From assembly GCF_900101875.1 (NCBI RefSeq), contig NZ_FNAI01000009.1, forward strand, positions 240,989-304,988: DNA of 64,000 nucleotides. Direction: 5' to 3'. Below are positions 1 to 8,391 of the stretch, piece by piece (positions within the stretch are counted from its first letter, which is position 1; the number at the start of each line of letters is the position of its first letter). The notes under the pieces are model-generated. The model did not search any database. It saw nothing but the letters and a program-made list of their open reading frames with translations, and was not told the origin of the DNA. The position numbers and the translations under genes were made by a program. The DNA comes from Mucilaginibacter pineti (lineage in GTDB: Bacteria; Bacteroidota; Bacteroidia; Sphingobacteriales; Sphingobacteriaceae).

Positions 1-891
1 AATACCGCTAAAGGATTATTAGCAAGTGTAAAAGGTACGCAAGGTGCACAAGCATTTAATGTTGACGTAGTTACAGCCTTGGAGGCAAGGGTGAGATTAA
101 ATATGCATGATTGGGCTGGAGCTTATACCGCAGCAAATACGCTGGTTAATTCAAGCACTTATCAACTGATAACTGACGTGGATCAATTTAAAGATTACTG
201 GACCAATGATGGTGTTAAGGAATCTATTTTTCAGAGCTACGTTAGCACCACTCAGTTACCAAATGCAAATACTATTTATTTAGGGTTTAATTCTGGAAAT
301 AGTAAATACGATCCGGATTTTATACCATCGCAATGGGTGTATGATACTTTTGCAAAAACGGATATCCGTAAAGCGACTTATTTTGATCTTAAAGCCTGTA
401 ATATTCAGGGTGTAGATTACAGTTTGGTTTTAGTGAACAAATACCCTGGTAATCCTGCATTGTTTACTTCTAACGTATCTAATTACGAAAATGCGCCTAA
501 AGTATTCCGTGTTGCAGAACAATATCTGATAGCTGCCGAGGCTGCTGACAACAACTCCAATTCTTCTGGTGCTCTCACTGCGTTAAACGCTTTACGGGGT
601 GCCCGCGGTTTAGTTCAGATATCTGCGTCTGGAGCTGCTTTAACAGATTCAATACGTGTTGAAAGATTCCGTGAACTCGCTTTTGAAGGTTTCCGTTTAA
701 ATGATTTAAAACGTTGGCATCTTGGATTCCAAAGACGTGATCCGCAGAACGTAGATGCTATTCAAACAGCAGGTAATTACTATGATAAATTAAAAATTAA
801 TGCTGATGACAATAAGTTTGTTTGGGGCATTCCTCTTAATGATATCACAGCTAACCTTAATATAAAGGATCAGCAAAACCCTGGTTGGTAA
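1..891 (+). CDS. RagB/SusD family outer-membrane lipoprotein, C-terminal part
   Basis: The reading frame is open from the first base, so the gene starts upstream of the window and at least 296 residues are present. The C-terminal SusD/RagB pattern is visible: an AEQYLIAAEA helix, the ALNALRGARG segment, RVERFRELAFEG, the LNDLKRWHLGF segment and the WGIPLNDI ending. SusD proteins sit on the cell surface, bind a glycan or other oligomer, and cap the TonB-dependent SusC channel. The partner susC presumably lies upstream, outside the window. No substrate can be inferred. A strong terminator follows at once. Confidence 0.9.
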   Translation, partial: NTAKGLLASVKGTQGAQAFNVDVVTALEARVRLNMHDWAGAYTAANTLVNSSTYQLITDVDQFKDYWTNDGVKESIFQSYVSTTQLPNANTIYLGFNSGNSKYDPDFIPSQWVYDTFAKTDIRKATYFDLKACNIQGVDYSLVLVNKYPGNPALFTSNVSNYENAPKVFRVAEQYLIAAEAADNNSNSSGALTALNALRGARGLVQISASGAALTDSIRVERFRELAFEGFRLNDLKRWHLGFQRRDPQNVDAIQTAGNYYDKLKINADDNKFVWGIPLNDITANLNIKDQQNPGW

Positions 892-925
892 TAAATTTTC
901 AGGATTGTAATATTATTCTTGAATT

Positions 926-958
926 AAAAATGGGGAGGCATTACGTCTCCCCATTTTT
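926..958 (+). terminator. Rho-independent terminator after the SusD gene
   Basis: A 12-bp perfect stem (AAAAATGGGGAG pairing with CTCCCCATTTTT) closes a 9-base loop 35 bases after the susD stop and ends in a T tract. The A tract on the other side lets it act in both directions, but the next minus-strand gene ends 120 bases away. Confidence 0.85.
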
Positions 959-1078
959 ATTATAATACTGTATTTATAGTGCCAATAAATAAAGAACTGC
1001 AAATATTATGATGTCCTTAAATACTGGGATAACTGATAAATAATACATGAATGCATTAAAGGCCGCCTAAAAGCGCGA

Positions 1079-1996
1079 CTATATCACCTTTACCTCGAGC
1101 CCGTTCACCATCAGATTTACTTTTTTACCCAAAATTAAACTGCAATTATCGGGGATATGGCCTGCCGGGAAATCGAAACATACCGGGTAAGCATATTCGT
1201 TTACTACATCCATAACAATTTCTGGTACGGTTTGGCCAAAGGGAATGTCATTGTCTTTAATGTCGGTAAAGCCCCCCACAATAAGTCCTGCCAGTTTACT
1301 GAGCTTGCCGGCCCGTTTAAGGTTGCGCAGCATACGGTCAATGGCGTAAAGATATTCGCCAACATCTTCAATAAACAATATTTTACCGCTATAGTCCATA
1401 TCAGATACCGAGCCGGCTATGGCTATCAGTAATGATAAATTGCCGCCAATTAACACCCCGCTGCTATTGCCGCTGCGGTTAAGGCTATGCGATGTGAACC
1501 GGTAATCAAGTTCCTCACCGAAAAGTGCTTTACGCAGGGTATCCAATGACCGGACCGAGGCATCCGGAATATTAACCGGCATTTGCCCATGAATGGTGTG
1601 TGCCTGGTAATTGGCAAACAGATGGGCATGCAGTACAGTGATATCGCTAAAGCCTATAAGCCATTTGGGATGTTGCGCAAAATGGCTAAAATTAACCTTG
1701 TCAATCATTCTGATGGTGCCGTAACCGCCGCGGGCAGCTATAATGGCCTTTATACTGTCGTCGTCAATAAAACGCTGCAGGTCATGAGCGCGCAGGTCGT
1801 CGTCGCCGGCAAACTGGTGGTATGATGCAGTCACGGTTTCGCCCAATACAACTTCAAGCCCCCATGATTGTAAAAGCGTTATGGCATCCGTCATTGGCGC
1901 CGGTAGCTTTTTAGCCGGGCAGGTGATGGCTATTTTATCGCCTTTTTTAAGGTAGGGTGGCTGTCTGGCAGAAATTGAATCAGTTGGGTTGTCCAT
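1079..1996 (-). CDS. LD-carboxypeptidase, S66 (LdcA/MccF-like) peptidase
   Basis: Predicted 305-residue serine peptidase of the S66 family, which removes the terminal D-alanine from muropeptide tetrapeptides in cytoplasmic peptidoglycan recycling, or cleaves microcin-C-like substrates in the MccF branch. The expected triad is visible: Ser in GFSDIT (around residue 116), Glu in FIEDVGEYLYAIDRML, and His in AGHIPDNCSL near the C terminus. The ARGGYG motif before the nucleophile also fits. I chose the ATG at 1996 over a TTG two codons earlier. No signal peptide is seen. It is divergent from metG and appears to be a single-gene unit. Confidence 0.88.
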   Translation of the reverse strand: MDNPTDSISARQPPYLKKGDKIAITCPAKKLPAPMTDAITLLQSWGLEVVLGETVTASYHQFAGDDDLRAHDLQRFIDDDSIKAIIAARGGYGTIRMIDKVNFSHFAQHPKWLIGFSDITVLHAHLFANYQAHTIHGQMPVNIPDASVRSLDTLRKALFGEELDYRFTSHSLNRSGNSSGVLIGGNLSLLIAIAGSVSDMDYSGKILFIEDVGEYLYAIDRMLRNLKRAGKLSKLAGLIVGGFTDIKDNDIPFGQTVPEIVMDVVNEYAYPVCFDFPAGHIPDNCSLILGKKVNLMVNGLEVKVI

Positions 1997-2071
1997 AAGC
2001 AATTATAGTAAAAGTTTTCTTTTCCTTATTTCAGACCTTATTGTCTTTCGGGCTTTTCCGACTTAAATAAA

Positions 2072-2079
2072 TATCTTTG
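2072..2079 (+). promoter_or_regulatory. Candidate -7 promoter box for metG
   Basis: TATCTTTG matches the Bacteroidota TAnnTTTG -7 consensus and lies 26 bases before the metG ATG. A convincing -33 TTG box at the usual spacing is not obvious, so this is tentative. Confidence 0.4.
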
Positions 2080-2104
2080 CAGATTATTTATAACCGCGCT
2101 TATA

Positions 2105-4177
2105 ATGTCACAGCTTAACAAATATAAACGATTCACCATTACATCGGCCCTGCCATACGCCAACGGGCCATTGCATATAGGGCACCTTGCGGGCGCATAC
2201 CTGCCGGCCGATATTTTTGTGCGGCATTTAAGGCTTCAAAAAAAGGATGTATTATACGTTTGCGGCTCTGATGAACATGGTGCTGCCATTACCATTAAAG
2301 CAAAAAGGGAAGGCACTACTCCGCAGGCCATTATTGATAAATACCACACCCAGATAAAGGAAAGTTTTGAAGAGTTTGGGATAGCGTTTGATATTTATCA
2401 CCGCACATCATCGCCTATTCATCATGATCTTTCGCAGGAGTTTTTTCTGAATTTGTATGAAAAGGATGAGTTTATAGAGAAATTCAGCGAGCAATATTAC
2501 GATGAAGATTTCGATCAGTTTTTGGCCGATAGATATATTACCGGTACCTGCCCCAACTGCGGCAATGACAGCGCCTATGGCGATCAGTGCGAGCGTTGCG
2601 GTACATCATTAAGCCCTACCGACCTGATAAATCCAATATCCACTCTAAGCGGCAAAACACCAATATTAAAGCCAACCAAGCACTGGTACCTGCCCCTTGA
2701 TAAATACCAGCCCTGGCTGGAGCAATGGATAGATACTAAAGAAGGCAGTTGGAAAGTGAACGTATTTGGCCAATGTAAATCGTGGCTGAAATCTGGCTTG
2801 CAACCCCGCTCTATGACCCGCGACCTTGATTGGGGTATAGATGTACCACTTGAAGAGGCAAAAGGTAAAAAGCTTTACGTTTGGATGGATGCCCCTATAG
2901 GTTACATATCTGCCACCAAGCAATGGGCTATAGATAACAACAAAGACTGGAAACTATACTGGAAAAAGCAAGCCGACGAGCAGGATGATGCCTGTTTGCT
3001 GCACTTTATTGGTAAGGATAATATTGTGTTCCACTGTATTATTTTCCCATCTATACTACACGCGCACGGCGAATATATTTTGCCACAGAATGTACCTGCC
3101 AATGAGTTTTTGAATCTGGAGGGCGAAAAGCTATCTACCTCACGTAACCATGCGGTTTGGCTGCATGAGTATCTGGAAGAGTTTCCGGGTAAGCAGGATG
3201 AGTTGCGCTATGTGCTTACTTCCATTTTGCCAGAAACCAGTGATAGCGAATTTACCTGGAAAGATTACCAGGCGCGTATCAATAATGAACTGGTGGCCAT
3301 ATTGGGTAATTTTGTGAACCGGGTAATGATACTGATGCACAAATTTTACGAAGGTAAGATTGAGGCAGCTACCGATAAAGTTGAACTGCACGACGAATAT
3401 CTGATTACTGAAATTGGTGTTTGTTACGATGATATAGAAAAAAACCTGGAGGCATATCGCTATCGCCAGGCATTGCAGGCCGTTATGGACATAGCCCGCC
3501 TGGGTAACCGTTACCTTACCGAAAAAGAGCCCTGGAAGAGCATTAAAACCAATCCTGAGGATGCTAAACAGACCCTGCATAATTGCTTGGTGTTGATAGG
3601 GCATTTGGCAACGGCTGCCCAGCCATTTTTACCGGCAACCGCAAAAAAAATAATAGGCATGCTGAATTTGCCTAATGAGGATATCACCTATGATCAGGAG
3701 ATGTATTTTAACAATGGTCATCAGTTAAATCCGGCAGCTTTACTGTTTGAGAAGATTGAGGACGAGGTGATAGAATTTCAATTGCAAAAACTACAGGCCA
3801 AAAAGGCCGCCGCGTCGCCACCAAAATCTGTTGAAGTACAGCCGGCAAAGGAAAATATCAATTACGAGAGTTTTACCACGATGGATATCCGCACGGGTAC
3901 CATCCTAACGGCCGAAAAAGTTGCTAAAACAAAAAAACTGCTGAAGCTAACCATTGATACAGGTATCGATGAGCGTACAATAGTATCGGGCATTGCAGAA
4001 TATTATGAACCAGAGGCCATCATAGGCCAAAAGGTAAGTATCCTGGTTAACCTGGAGCCCCGCGAAATTAAAGGCATCCTATCGCAAGGGATGATATTGA
4101 TGGCCGAAAACAGTGAGGGTAAACTTACATTTGTAGCCCCGGTTGATGATTTTCATAACGGAGCAGTAGTAAGATAA
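2105..4177 (+). CDS. metG: Methionine--tRNA ligase
   Basis: A 690-residue class I aminoacyl-tRNA synthetase that charges tRNA-Met. The HIGH motif is in PLHIGHLAG near residue 25. The zinc knuckle CPNCGNDSAYGDQCERCG lies in the connective domain. The KMSKS-like loop is GEKLSTSRNHA near residue 345. An anticodon-binding helical domain follows, then a C-terminal EMAP-II/Trbp111-like tRNA-binding domain (MDIRTGTILTAEKV to the end) that typically dimerises the enzyme. Length and domain order are normal for the long bacterial form. It is followed by tRNA-Arg, which has its own promoter region. Confidence 0.98.
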   Translation: MSQLNKYKRFTITSALPYANGPLHIGHLAGAYLPADIFVRHLRLQKKDVLYVCGSDEHGAAITIKAKREGTTPQAIIDKYHTQIKESFEEFGIAFDIYHRTSSPIHHDLSQEFFLNLYEKDEFIEKFSEQYYDEDFDQFLADRYITGTCPNCGNDSAYGDQCERCGTSLSPTDLINPISTLSGKTPILKPTKHWYLPLDKYQPWLEQWIDTKEGSWKVNVFGQCKSWLKSGLQPRSMTRDLDWGIDVPLEEAKGKKLYVWMDAPIGYISATKQWAIDNNKDWKLYWKKQADEQDDACLLHFIGKDNIVFHCIIFPSILHAHGEYILPQNVPANEFLNLEGEKLSTSRNHAVWLHEYLEEFPGKQDELRYVLTSILPETSDSEFTWKDYQARINNELVAILGNFVNRVMILMHKFYEGKIEAATDKVELHDEYLITEIGVCYDDIEKNLEAYRYRQALQAVMDIARLGNRYLTEKEPWKSIKTNPEDAKQTLHNCLVLIGHLATAAQPFLPATAKKIIGMLNLPNEDITYDQEMYFNNGHQLNPAALLFEKIEDEVIEFQLQKLQAKKAAASPPKSVEVQPAKENINYESFTTMDIRTGTILTAEKVAKTKKLLKLTIDTGIDERTIVSGIAEYYEPEAIIGQKVSILVNLEPREIKGILSQGMILMAENSEGKLTFVAPVDDFHNGAVVR

Positions 4178-4291
4178 AGGCACGTATTACAGATTTAAAA
4201 AATAGCCCGAAAGGCATGTGATTTTTCATCTATAATTTGCACCTTTGCAAACTAATAAAGGATTTGCCTTTTCGAGGCCCGTCCGCCAACC

Positions 4292-4363
4292 GGTCCCGTA
4301 GTTCAACGGATAGAATAGGAGTTTCCTAAACTCTAGATATGAGTTCGATTCTCGTCGGGACCA
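4292..4363 (+). tRNA. tRNA-Arg (anticodon CCT)
   Basis: A full cloverleaf can be folded by hand. The acceptor stem is GGTCCCG/CGGGACC and the D stem GTTC/GAAT. The anticodon stem is GGAGT/ACTCT around the loop TTCCTAA, with anticodon CCT at 4325-4327. The T arm is ATGAG-TTCGATT-CTCGT and the discriminator is A at 4363. It reads AGG arginine codons. CCA is not encoded (the next bases are CAC). The region around 4240-4255 (ATAATTTGCACCTTTGC) is a likely promoter. Confidence 0.95.
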
Positions 4364-4403
4364 CAAAATGACCCACCGTATGCCAAGCATGGGAATAAAA
4401 TTG

Positions 4404-4437
4404 AAAAGCCTTTAGATGAAAATCTGGAGGCTTTTTT
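4404..4437 (+). terminator. Terminator downstream of tRNA-Arg, GAAA loop
   Basis: A 14-bp stem (AAAAGCCTTTAGAT with ATCTGGAGGCTTTT, two G-T pairs) closes a GAAA tetraloop and is followed by T residues. A nearly identical hairpin with the same loop lies at 10129-10160, and a decayed copy near 6230-6252, so the sequence belongs to a repeated terminator type in this genome. Confidence 0.85.
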
Positions 4438-4574
4438 GTTGTCGTATTCAAAGCGATATTAATTACCTTAGCTACAGCTATGAAACATATTATTCTGTTT
4501 TAACTTTTGAAAAAACATTACTTAGCAATCGTAGCGAGACACCCGACAAATTTTGAACCGACACATTACTGCAA

Positions 4575-5153
4575 ATGAATGCCGACATATTTTTTCAAAA
4601 GATTAGGACCTATCACAACATTTCTCAACAAGCAGAATTGGCGTGGACCAATCTTTTACGTCTGAAAAAATACAATAAACACGACCACTTTGTAACTATT
4701 GGACAATACCCCAAAAAAATTGGTTTTGTGATTAAAGGACTTTTCTCTCAAAACTACATCAATGACGACGGAAATACGGTTATTAAATATTTCTTTCCGG
4801 AGCAAAGAATGGCAGCTTCATTAAGTGCGATGTTGGCTAACAAAGCCAGTGAATTTTATATCACTGCCATTGAAGACACAACCGTGTTGGAATATGATTT
4901 TTTTGAATTCAAAAAACTATTTCCCACTTATCCAGACCTTGCATTATTTTATATCGCCTACAACGATTTGCATTGGATAATAGAAAAAGAGCCTTTGGAA
5001 ATTTCAATAAGAATTGAAACATCTGCCAAACGCTATGACGACTTTCTTAAAAAATATCCTGCTCTTCTAAAGCGACTAAAAAAGCATCACATTGCTTCTT
5101 ACTTAGGCATTACGCCAACGCAGTTGAGCAGAATTTTTCTCATCAATAAATAA
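4575..5153 (+). CDS. Crp/Fnr family transcriptional regulator
   Basis: 192 residues: an N-terminal cyclic-nucleotide-binding-type beta barrel (IGFVIKGLFSQNYINDDG, then KYFFPEQRMAA) followed by a dimerisation helix and a short C-terminal helix-turn-helix (HHIASYLGITPTQLSRIF). This is the short Bacteroidota subtype. Residues for cAMP binding are not conserved in the barrel, so the ligand is unknown. The recognition helix reads TQLSR rather than the ETxSR of FNR. It lies 75 bases upstream of a glyoxalase-fold gene that it may control. Codon use is AT-richer than the metG region. Confidence 0.85.
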   Translation: MNADIFFQKIRTYHNISQQAELAWTNLLRLKKYNKHDHFVTIGQYPKKIGFVIKGLFSQNYINDDGNTVIKYFFPEQRMAASLSAMLANKASEFYITAIEDTTVLEYDFFEFKKLFPTYPDLALFYIAYNDLHWIIEKEPLEISIRIETSAKRYDDFLKKYPALLKRLKKHHIASYLGITPTQLSRIFLINK

Positions 5154-5184
5154 TTCCATTTTCTCAACATATGTAAAAGTTTAG

Positions 5185-5198
5185 GGGAAATAATTCCC
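5185..5198. promoter_or_regulatory. Small inverted repeat before the glyoxalase-fold gene
   Basis: GGGAAATAATTCCC has 5-bp arms and lies just upstream of ATCTTTG (5201-5207), a partial match to the -7 consensus, and 31 bases before the start codon. The position suits an operator, but the arms are short and the idea is unproven. Confidence 0.25.
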
Positions 5199-5228
5199 TC
5201 ATCTTTGTTTCATTAATTAATAAAAAAA

Positions 5229-5636
5229 ATGGCAAAGAAAATTTTTATTAATCTGCCTGTTGCAGATTTACAAAAGGCAACGACCTTTTACACAGAGATC
5301 GGGTTTACAAATAATCCGCAATTTACAGATGAAACGGCAGCTTGTATGGTACTGACCGATGAAATTTATGTGATGCTTTTAACGCATCTTAAATTTAAGG
5401 AATTTACAAAAAAAGAAATTGGCAATGCTTTCACAACGGCATCAGTTATTAACTCTTTATCAGTAGACGGCGAAGATGAAGTAAACACAATGGCAGAGAA
5501 AGCGCTTTCGGCAGGCGGTAAAGAAACTAACGCCCCCAAAGACTATGGCTTTATGCAGCAACGAAGTTTTCAGGACTTAGATGGGCATCTTTGGGAAGTG
5601 CTTTATATGGATGTAACAAAATTTCCTACTGAGTAA
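5229..5636 (+). CDS. VOC (glyoxalase/bleomycin-resistance fold) family protein
   Basis: A 135-residue protein of the vicinal oxygen chelate superfamily. It has the opening pattern IFINLPVADLQKATTFYTEIGF, a central beta-strand pair (AACMVLTDEIYVMLL), and the C-terminal motif RSFQDLDGHLWEVLYMD that carries a typical metal-ligand glutamate. Members include lactoylglutathione lyases, fosfomycin or bleomycin resistance proteins and dioxygenases; the reaction here cannot be decided. It probably forms a unit with, or is controlled by, the Crp/Fnr gene directly upstream. Confidence 0.85.
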   Translation: MAKKIFINLPVADLQKATTFYTEIGFTNNPQFTDETAACMVLTDEIYVMLLTHLKFKEFTKKEIGNAFTTASVINSLSVDGEDEVNTMAEKALSAGGKETNAPKDYGFMQQRSFQDLDGHLWEVLYMDVTKFPTE

Positions 5637-5716
5637 TTTCCTAAGCTTAAACCTTATCTAAAATGACACACTGAGAAGGAATTAGCCATATCGCCGGTCT
5701 AATCTTTAATTATTAT

Positions 5717-5784
5717 CCAAACCCGCTGCATTGTGCAAATCACGCATAAAAGAGTTCGAGTTTTGTAGTATAGGGACCACTTAT
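5717..5784 (+). repeat. Repeated intergenic module, copy 1
   Basis: The stretch beginning CCAAACCCGCTGCATTGTG and continuing through CAAATCACGCATAAAAGAG resembles 10894-10930 (CCAAACCCGCTGCATCATG, then CAAGTCACCAATAAAAAG). In both copies a terminator-like hairpin of different sequence follows within 55 bases. It may be a small RNA, a fragment left by a mobile element, or a dispersed repeat; the sequence does not decide. Confidence 0.45.
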
Positions 5785-5818
5785 AACGCTCTTTTCATGA
5801 ACGAAAAGGGCGTTTTTT
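5785..5818 (+). terminator. Terminator hairpin after repeat copy 1
   Basis: AACGCTCTTTTC pairs with GAAAAGGGCGTT (12 bp, one G-T pair) around ATGAAC, followed by a T tract. It is about 150 bases past the glyoxalase-fold gene, so it may end that transcript or a separate small RNA covering the repeat module before it. Confidence 0.7.
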
Positions 5819-6369
5819 GCGTAATGGGTAAAGTAATAGGGCAGATTTTATTGACGGTTAATGAGGGTAAAACCAGCAGATTTGAAGCTAAAAGATGATT
5901 TAGCCGTTTACGAATAGGATCTGACTGATGCCAAGATAATGAGCTTTGATGACCACTTTACCCATCATCAAAACAGGTAAAATTATCTTTAAATCATCCT
6001 CATTTAAGAAATTGTTGAGTTAATTAAGAATAATAATAGATCAAATTAAACCGCTGCTTATTAATTTAGATTTAAACCGAAAGGAGAAATCTCCGGAGCG
6101 AATCGAGCAATTTAAGTGTCGAAAGCTCACACGAGCGCAACGAACTACCCTTTAAATAACCTCCCCCGATCATTTCTTAAGCCGCGGCATGACTAAAATC
6201 GCTTAAAATGAAACGCCTGTATTAAAGCGATGGATGGAAATCTGAAGGCTTTTCAATAACCCTTTTTCAAACCAATATTCTGTTAAAATTTCATCTAAAT
6301 AAAGCCCTTTGTATTGCATTAGCCTGCTTTTGGCAACGATGGCAAGACGACACCCAAGAAAAACAAACA
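5819..6369. other. Gene-free stretch with repeat debris
   Basis: No convincing gene is seen in these 550 bases. The sequence around 6073-6100 contains a GGAGAAATCTCC palindrome in a context that looks like a dispersed palindromic repeat. Bases 6225-6256 carry a degenerate copy of the GAAA-loop terminator (ATCTGAAGGCTTTTCAA matches 10147-10164). Short open frames here show no protein-like pattern. Confidence 0.5.
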
Positions 6370-6726
6370 TTACTTCCCGGTAATTTTCTTCCGGTGTACA
6401 ATTCCCCAACCTGAAAGTTCGCTGATGATGGTTTGCAGCGTATTGCCATGCTCCGTCAATTCATATTCAACAGTTATGGGTTGAGTAGCTAAAACGGTCC
6501 GGGTGACCAGCTGGTTGAGTTCCAGTTCCTTCAATTCTTTGCTCAGCATTCTGTTGGAAACTCCTTCAACATCATTCAAAATATCAGAAAATCTTCTTTT
6601 GCCGTAGCAACAAATCGACGAGATAATAGCGATTTTCCATTTTCCGTTCAACGCGTCCATGGCATCCTGAACGGATCTCATCCTTTTCTTTTGTTCTTGT
6701 TGGAACTCTGTTATTGCACACCTCAT
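6370..6726 (-). CDS. HxlR family winged-helix transcriptional regulator
   Basis: 118 residues with the complete HxlR pattern: VQDAMDALNGKWKIAII near the N terminus, RRFSDILNDVEGVSNRMLSKELKELE forming the DNA-binding helices, and TVEYELTEHGNTL at the wing and dimer region. HxlR proteins often repress or activate adjacent oxidoreductase genes in response to electrophiles, quinones or aldehydes. It is divergent from an SDR gene with 105 bases between, and probably controls that gene and itself. Confidence 0.92.
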   Translation of the reverse strand: MRCAITEFQQEQKKRMRSVQDAMDALNGKWKIAIISSICCYGKRRFSDILNDVEGVSNRMLSKELKELELNQLVTRTVLATQPITVEYELTEHGNTLQTIISELSGWGIVHRKKITGK

Positions 6727-6771
6727 AATGTTACTTAGTTACACCGATGTTACTGTTATTTATCAGTACAA

Positions 6772-6805
6772 AGTTACTAAAAATAACTTTAGTGGTATAC
6801 CTTTG
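6772..6805 (+). promoter_or_regulatory. Promoter and candidate HxlR operator for the SDR operon
   Basis: TACCTTTG at 6798-6805 fits the Bacteroidota -7 consensus, 27 bases before the SDR start. The inverted repeat AGTTACTAAAAATAACT at 6772-6788 overlaps the expected -33 position. Further GTTAC motifs occur at about 6729-6755, between it and the regulator gene. This arrangement suits binding by the divergent HxlR protein. Confidence 0.45.
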
Positions 6806-6831
6806 TTGCTCAATCTTAAGAAAAAGAAATA

Positions 6832-7584
6832 ATGAGTAAACTAAAAAATAAAGTAGCCGTAATCACAGGCGGCAACAGCGGTATCGGGTTTGGTATTGCT
6901 GAAGCATTTAAAAATGAAGGTGCTAAAGGAGTTATTGTCGGCAGAAATCAGGAAACTTTAGATAGTGCTGTGGCTCAGCTTGGCGATAATTTTATAGCCA
7001 TAAAGGCCGATGTAACCAACCTTGCCGACCTGGGCAGCGTGTTTGCGGTAACAGCTGAAAAATTTGGTAAAATAGACGTGGTTGTAGCCAATGCGGGCGC
7101 TGGAACTGTAGGAACTGTGGCAAGTTTAAGCGAAGCCGAGTTTGACAAGACAATTGATTTAAATCTGAAAAGTGTTTACTTCACTGTTCATAAAGCACTG
7201 CCCTATATGAATGATGGTGGCTCTATTATTCTTATCGGGTCAAATGCAGCACATCGTGCATATCCGAATTTTACGCTTTATGGTGCTGCAAAAGCGGCTG
7301 TGATCTTTTTTGCGAAAGCATTTTCAAGCGACCTTTTAGGTAGAAAAATCAGGGCAAATGTAATAACACCAGGTACAACAGATACACCAGCATTTGAACA
7401 GTTCGTTCCCGCAGAACAAATTGAAGCGATAAAAAAACACTTTGCAGGTGAAATGCCGATAGGCAGGATCGGGCAACCAGCTGACATTGGCAAAACTGCG
7501 GTTTTCCTGGCTTCTGATGATTCTTCATTTATGCTTGGTGCTGAACTTCTTGTTGATGGTGGTATGACCTATTTGGCTAAATAA
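6832..7584 (+). CDS. SDR family NAD(P)-dependent oxidoreductase
   Basis: A 250-residue classical short-chain dehydrogenase. The cofactor motif is GGNSGIGFG near residue 14. The NAG motif is VVANAGAG. The catalytic Ser lies in IILIGSNAA, with YGAAK as the YxxxK active site. The C-terminal SSFMLGAELLVDGGM ending is typical. It probably reduces a carbonyl or quinone; the substrate is unknown. It is the first gene of an apparent two-gene operon (16-base gap to the next start) divergent from an HxlR regulator. Confidence 0.93.
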   Translation: MSKLKNKVAVITGGNSGIGFGIAEAFKNEGAKGVIVGRNQETLDSAVAQLGDNFIAIKADVTNLADLGSVFAVTAEKFGKIDVVVANAGAGTVGTVASLSEAEFDKTIDLNLKSVYFTVHKALPYMNDGGSIILIGSNAAHRAYPNFTLYGAAKAAVIFFAKAFSSDLLGRKIRANVITPGTTDTPAFEQFVPAEQIEAIKKHFAGEMPIGRIGQPADIGKTAVFLASDDSSFMLGAELLVDGGMTYLAK

Positions 7585-7600
7585 TTAAAATAATTTCAAA

Positions 7601-8224
7601 ATGATTAATTCAGAAAATAAAGCAGCAAGCTACGCAATTATCGGCTTTGGCAAGATCGGCCAGGCTTTGGCCAGGGCGTTTGCCCGCAATGGCATCGAAG
7701 TATCTGTTGCAACCACACGCGACCCGGAAAGCTTTGCATCCGATGCCGCCGCGATTGGCCGCGGGATCATTCCCACAACACTGGCCGAAGCCGTCAAGGC
7801 AGACGTCATCTTTTTGGCTGTGCGTTTTGAATCGCACACGGATGTCGCGAAGGCGCTACCCAACTGGCAGGGGAAGATCATCGTAGATGTGACTAATGCC
7901 TACGGCGTGCCCCCTGAGAAAATGGGAGGACTGCCTTCTGCAAAGTTCGTAGCGCAGGCTTTCACTGGTGGAAAACTGGTTAAGGGCTTCAACCATTTGG
8001 GCGCTGCCATTCTTAACCAGGATCCGGCCGTACATGGTGGCAGGAGAGTGGTGTTCCTGGCGAGCGACGATGAAGGCGCAGTAGCTGAGATTGGTGCGCT
8101 TGCGGAAAATCTCGGTTTCGCGCCAGTCAAACTTGGCAGCCTTTCGGAAGGCGGACTGCTTGTGCAGGCGCACGGAAATACCTGGGGCAAACTCATCTTT
8201 CAGGACCTGGTCAAGTTCGACTGA
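7601..8224 (+). CDS. NADPH-dependent F420-reductase-like NAD(P)-binding protein
   Basis: 207 residues with an N-terminal Rossmann fold (YAIIGFGKIGQALARAFARNG, GxGxxG type) and the body of the F420-dependent NADP oxidoreductase/ProC-like family (ADVIFLAVRFESH, IIVDVTNAYG, KGFNHLGAAIL). Bacteroidota lack F420, so it probably reduces another acceptor. The gene is visibly richer in G and C, with many GCC, CGC and GGC codons, than the SDR upstream or the Crp/Fnr gene downstream, suggesting recent transfer. It shares the HxlR-linked operon and ends at a strong terminator. Confidence 0.8.
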   Translation: MINSENKAASYAIIGFGKIGQALARAFARNGIEVSVATTRDPESFASDAAAIGRGIIPTTLAEAVKADVIFLAVRFESHTDVAKALPNWQGKIIVDVTNAYGVPPEKMGGLPSAKFVAQAFTGGKLVKGFNHLGAAILNQDPAVHGGRRVVFLASDDEGAVAEIGALAENLGFAPVKLGSLSEGGLLVQAHGNTWGKLIFQDLVKFD

Positions 8225-8259
8225 TGAATTGTGATCGTAAACAAGTATAAATTTCTTTC

Positions 8260-8293
8260 AAATCCCTGTTTCTTCCGGAAGCAGGGATTTTTG
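8260..8293 (+). terminator. Terminator of the SDR/NADP-binding operon
   Basis: AAATCCCTGTTTC pairs with GAAGCAGGGATTT (13 bp, one G-T pair) around TTCCG and runs into TTTTT, 36 bases after the upstream stop codon. Confidence 0.85.
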
Positions 8294-8391
8294 TTGAGCA
8301 TGTGAACTTGTGGCAAACCCCGCACCTCATTAATTTTTTAGTCTTTTATCGGGCAGCTTAAGTAAATTGCGAATAATTATATACTTGAACG

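Noticed and set aside
2666..3604. Antisense frames inside metG
   Set aside because: Shadow frames of a clearly identified essential gene; no independent support.
6203..6409. 68-residue minus-strand reading frame overlapping the HxlR gene end
   Set aside because: It overlaps the regulator's 3' end and its own 3' part is a degenerate copy of the GAAA-loop terminator repeat; no protein-like pattern.
7610..8196. Several antisense frames over the NADP-binding gene
   Set aside because: GC-rich coding sequence leaves few stops in other frames; no signal, motif or start context supports them.
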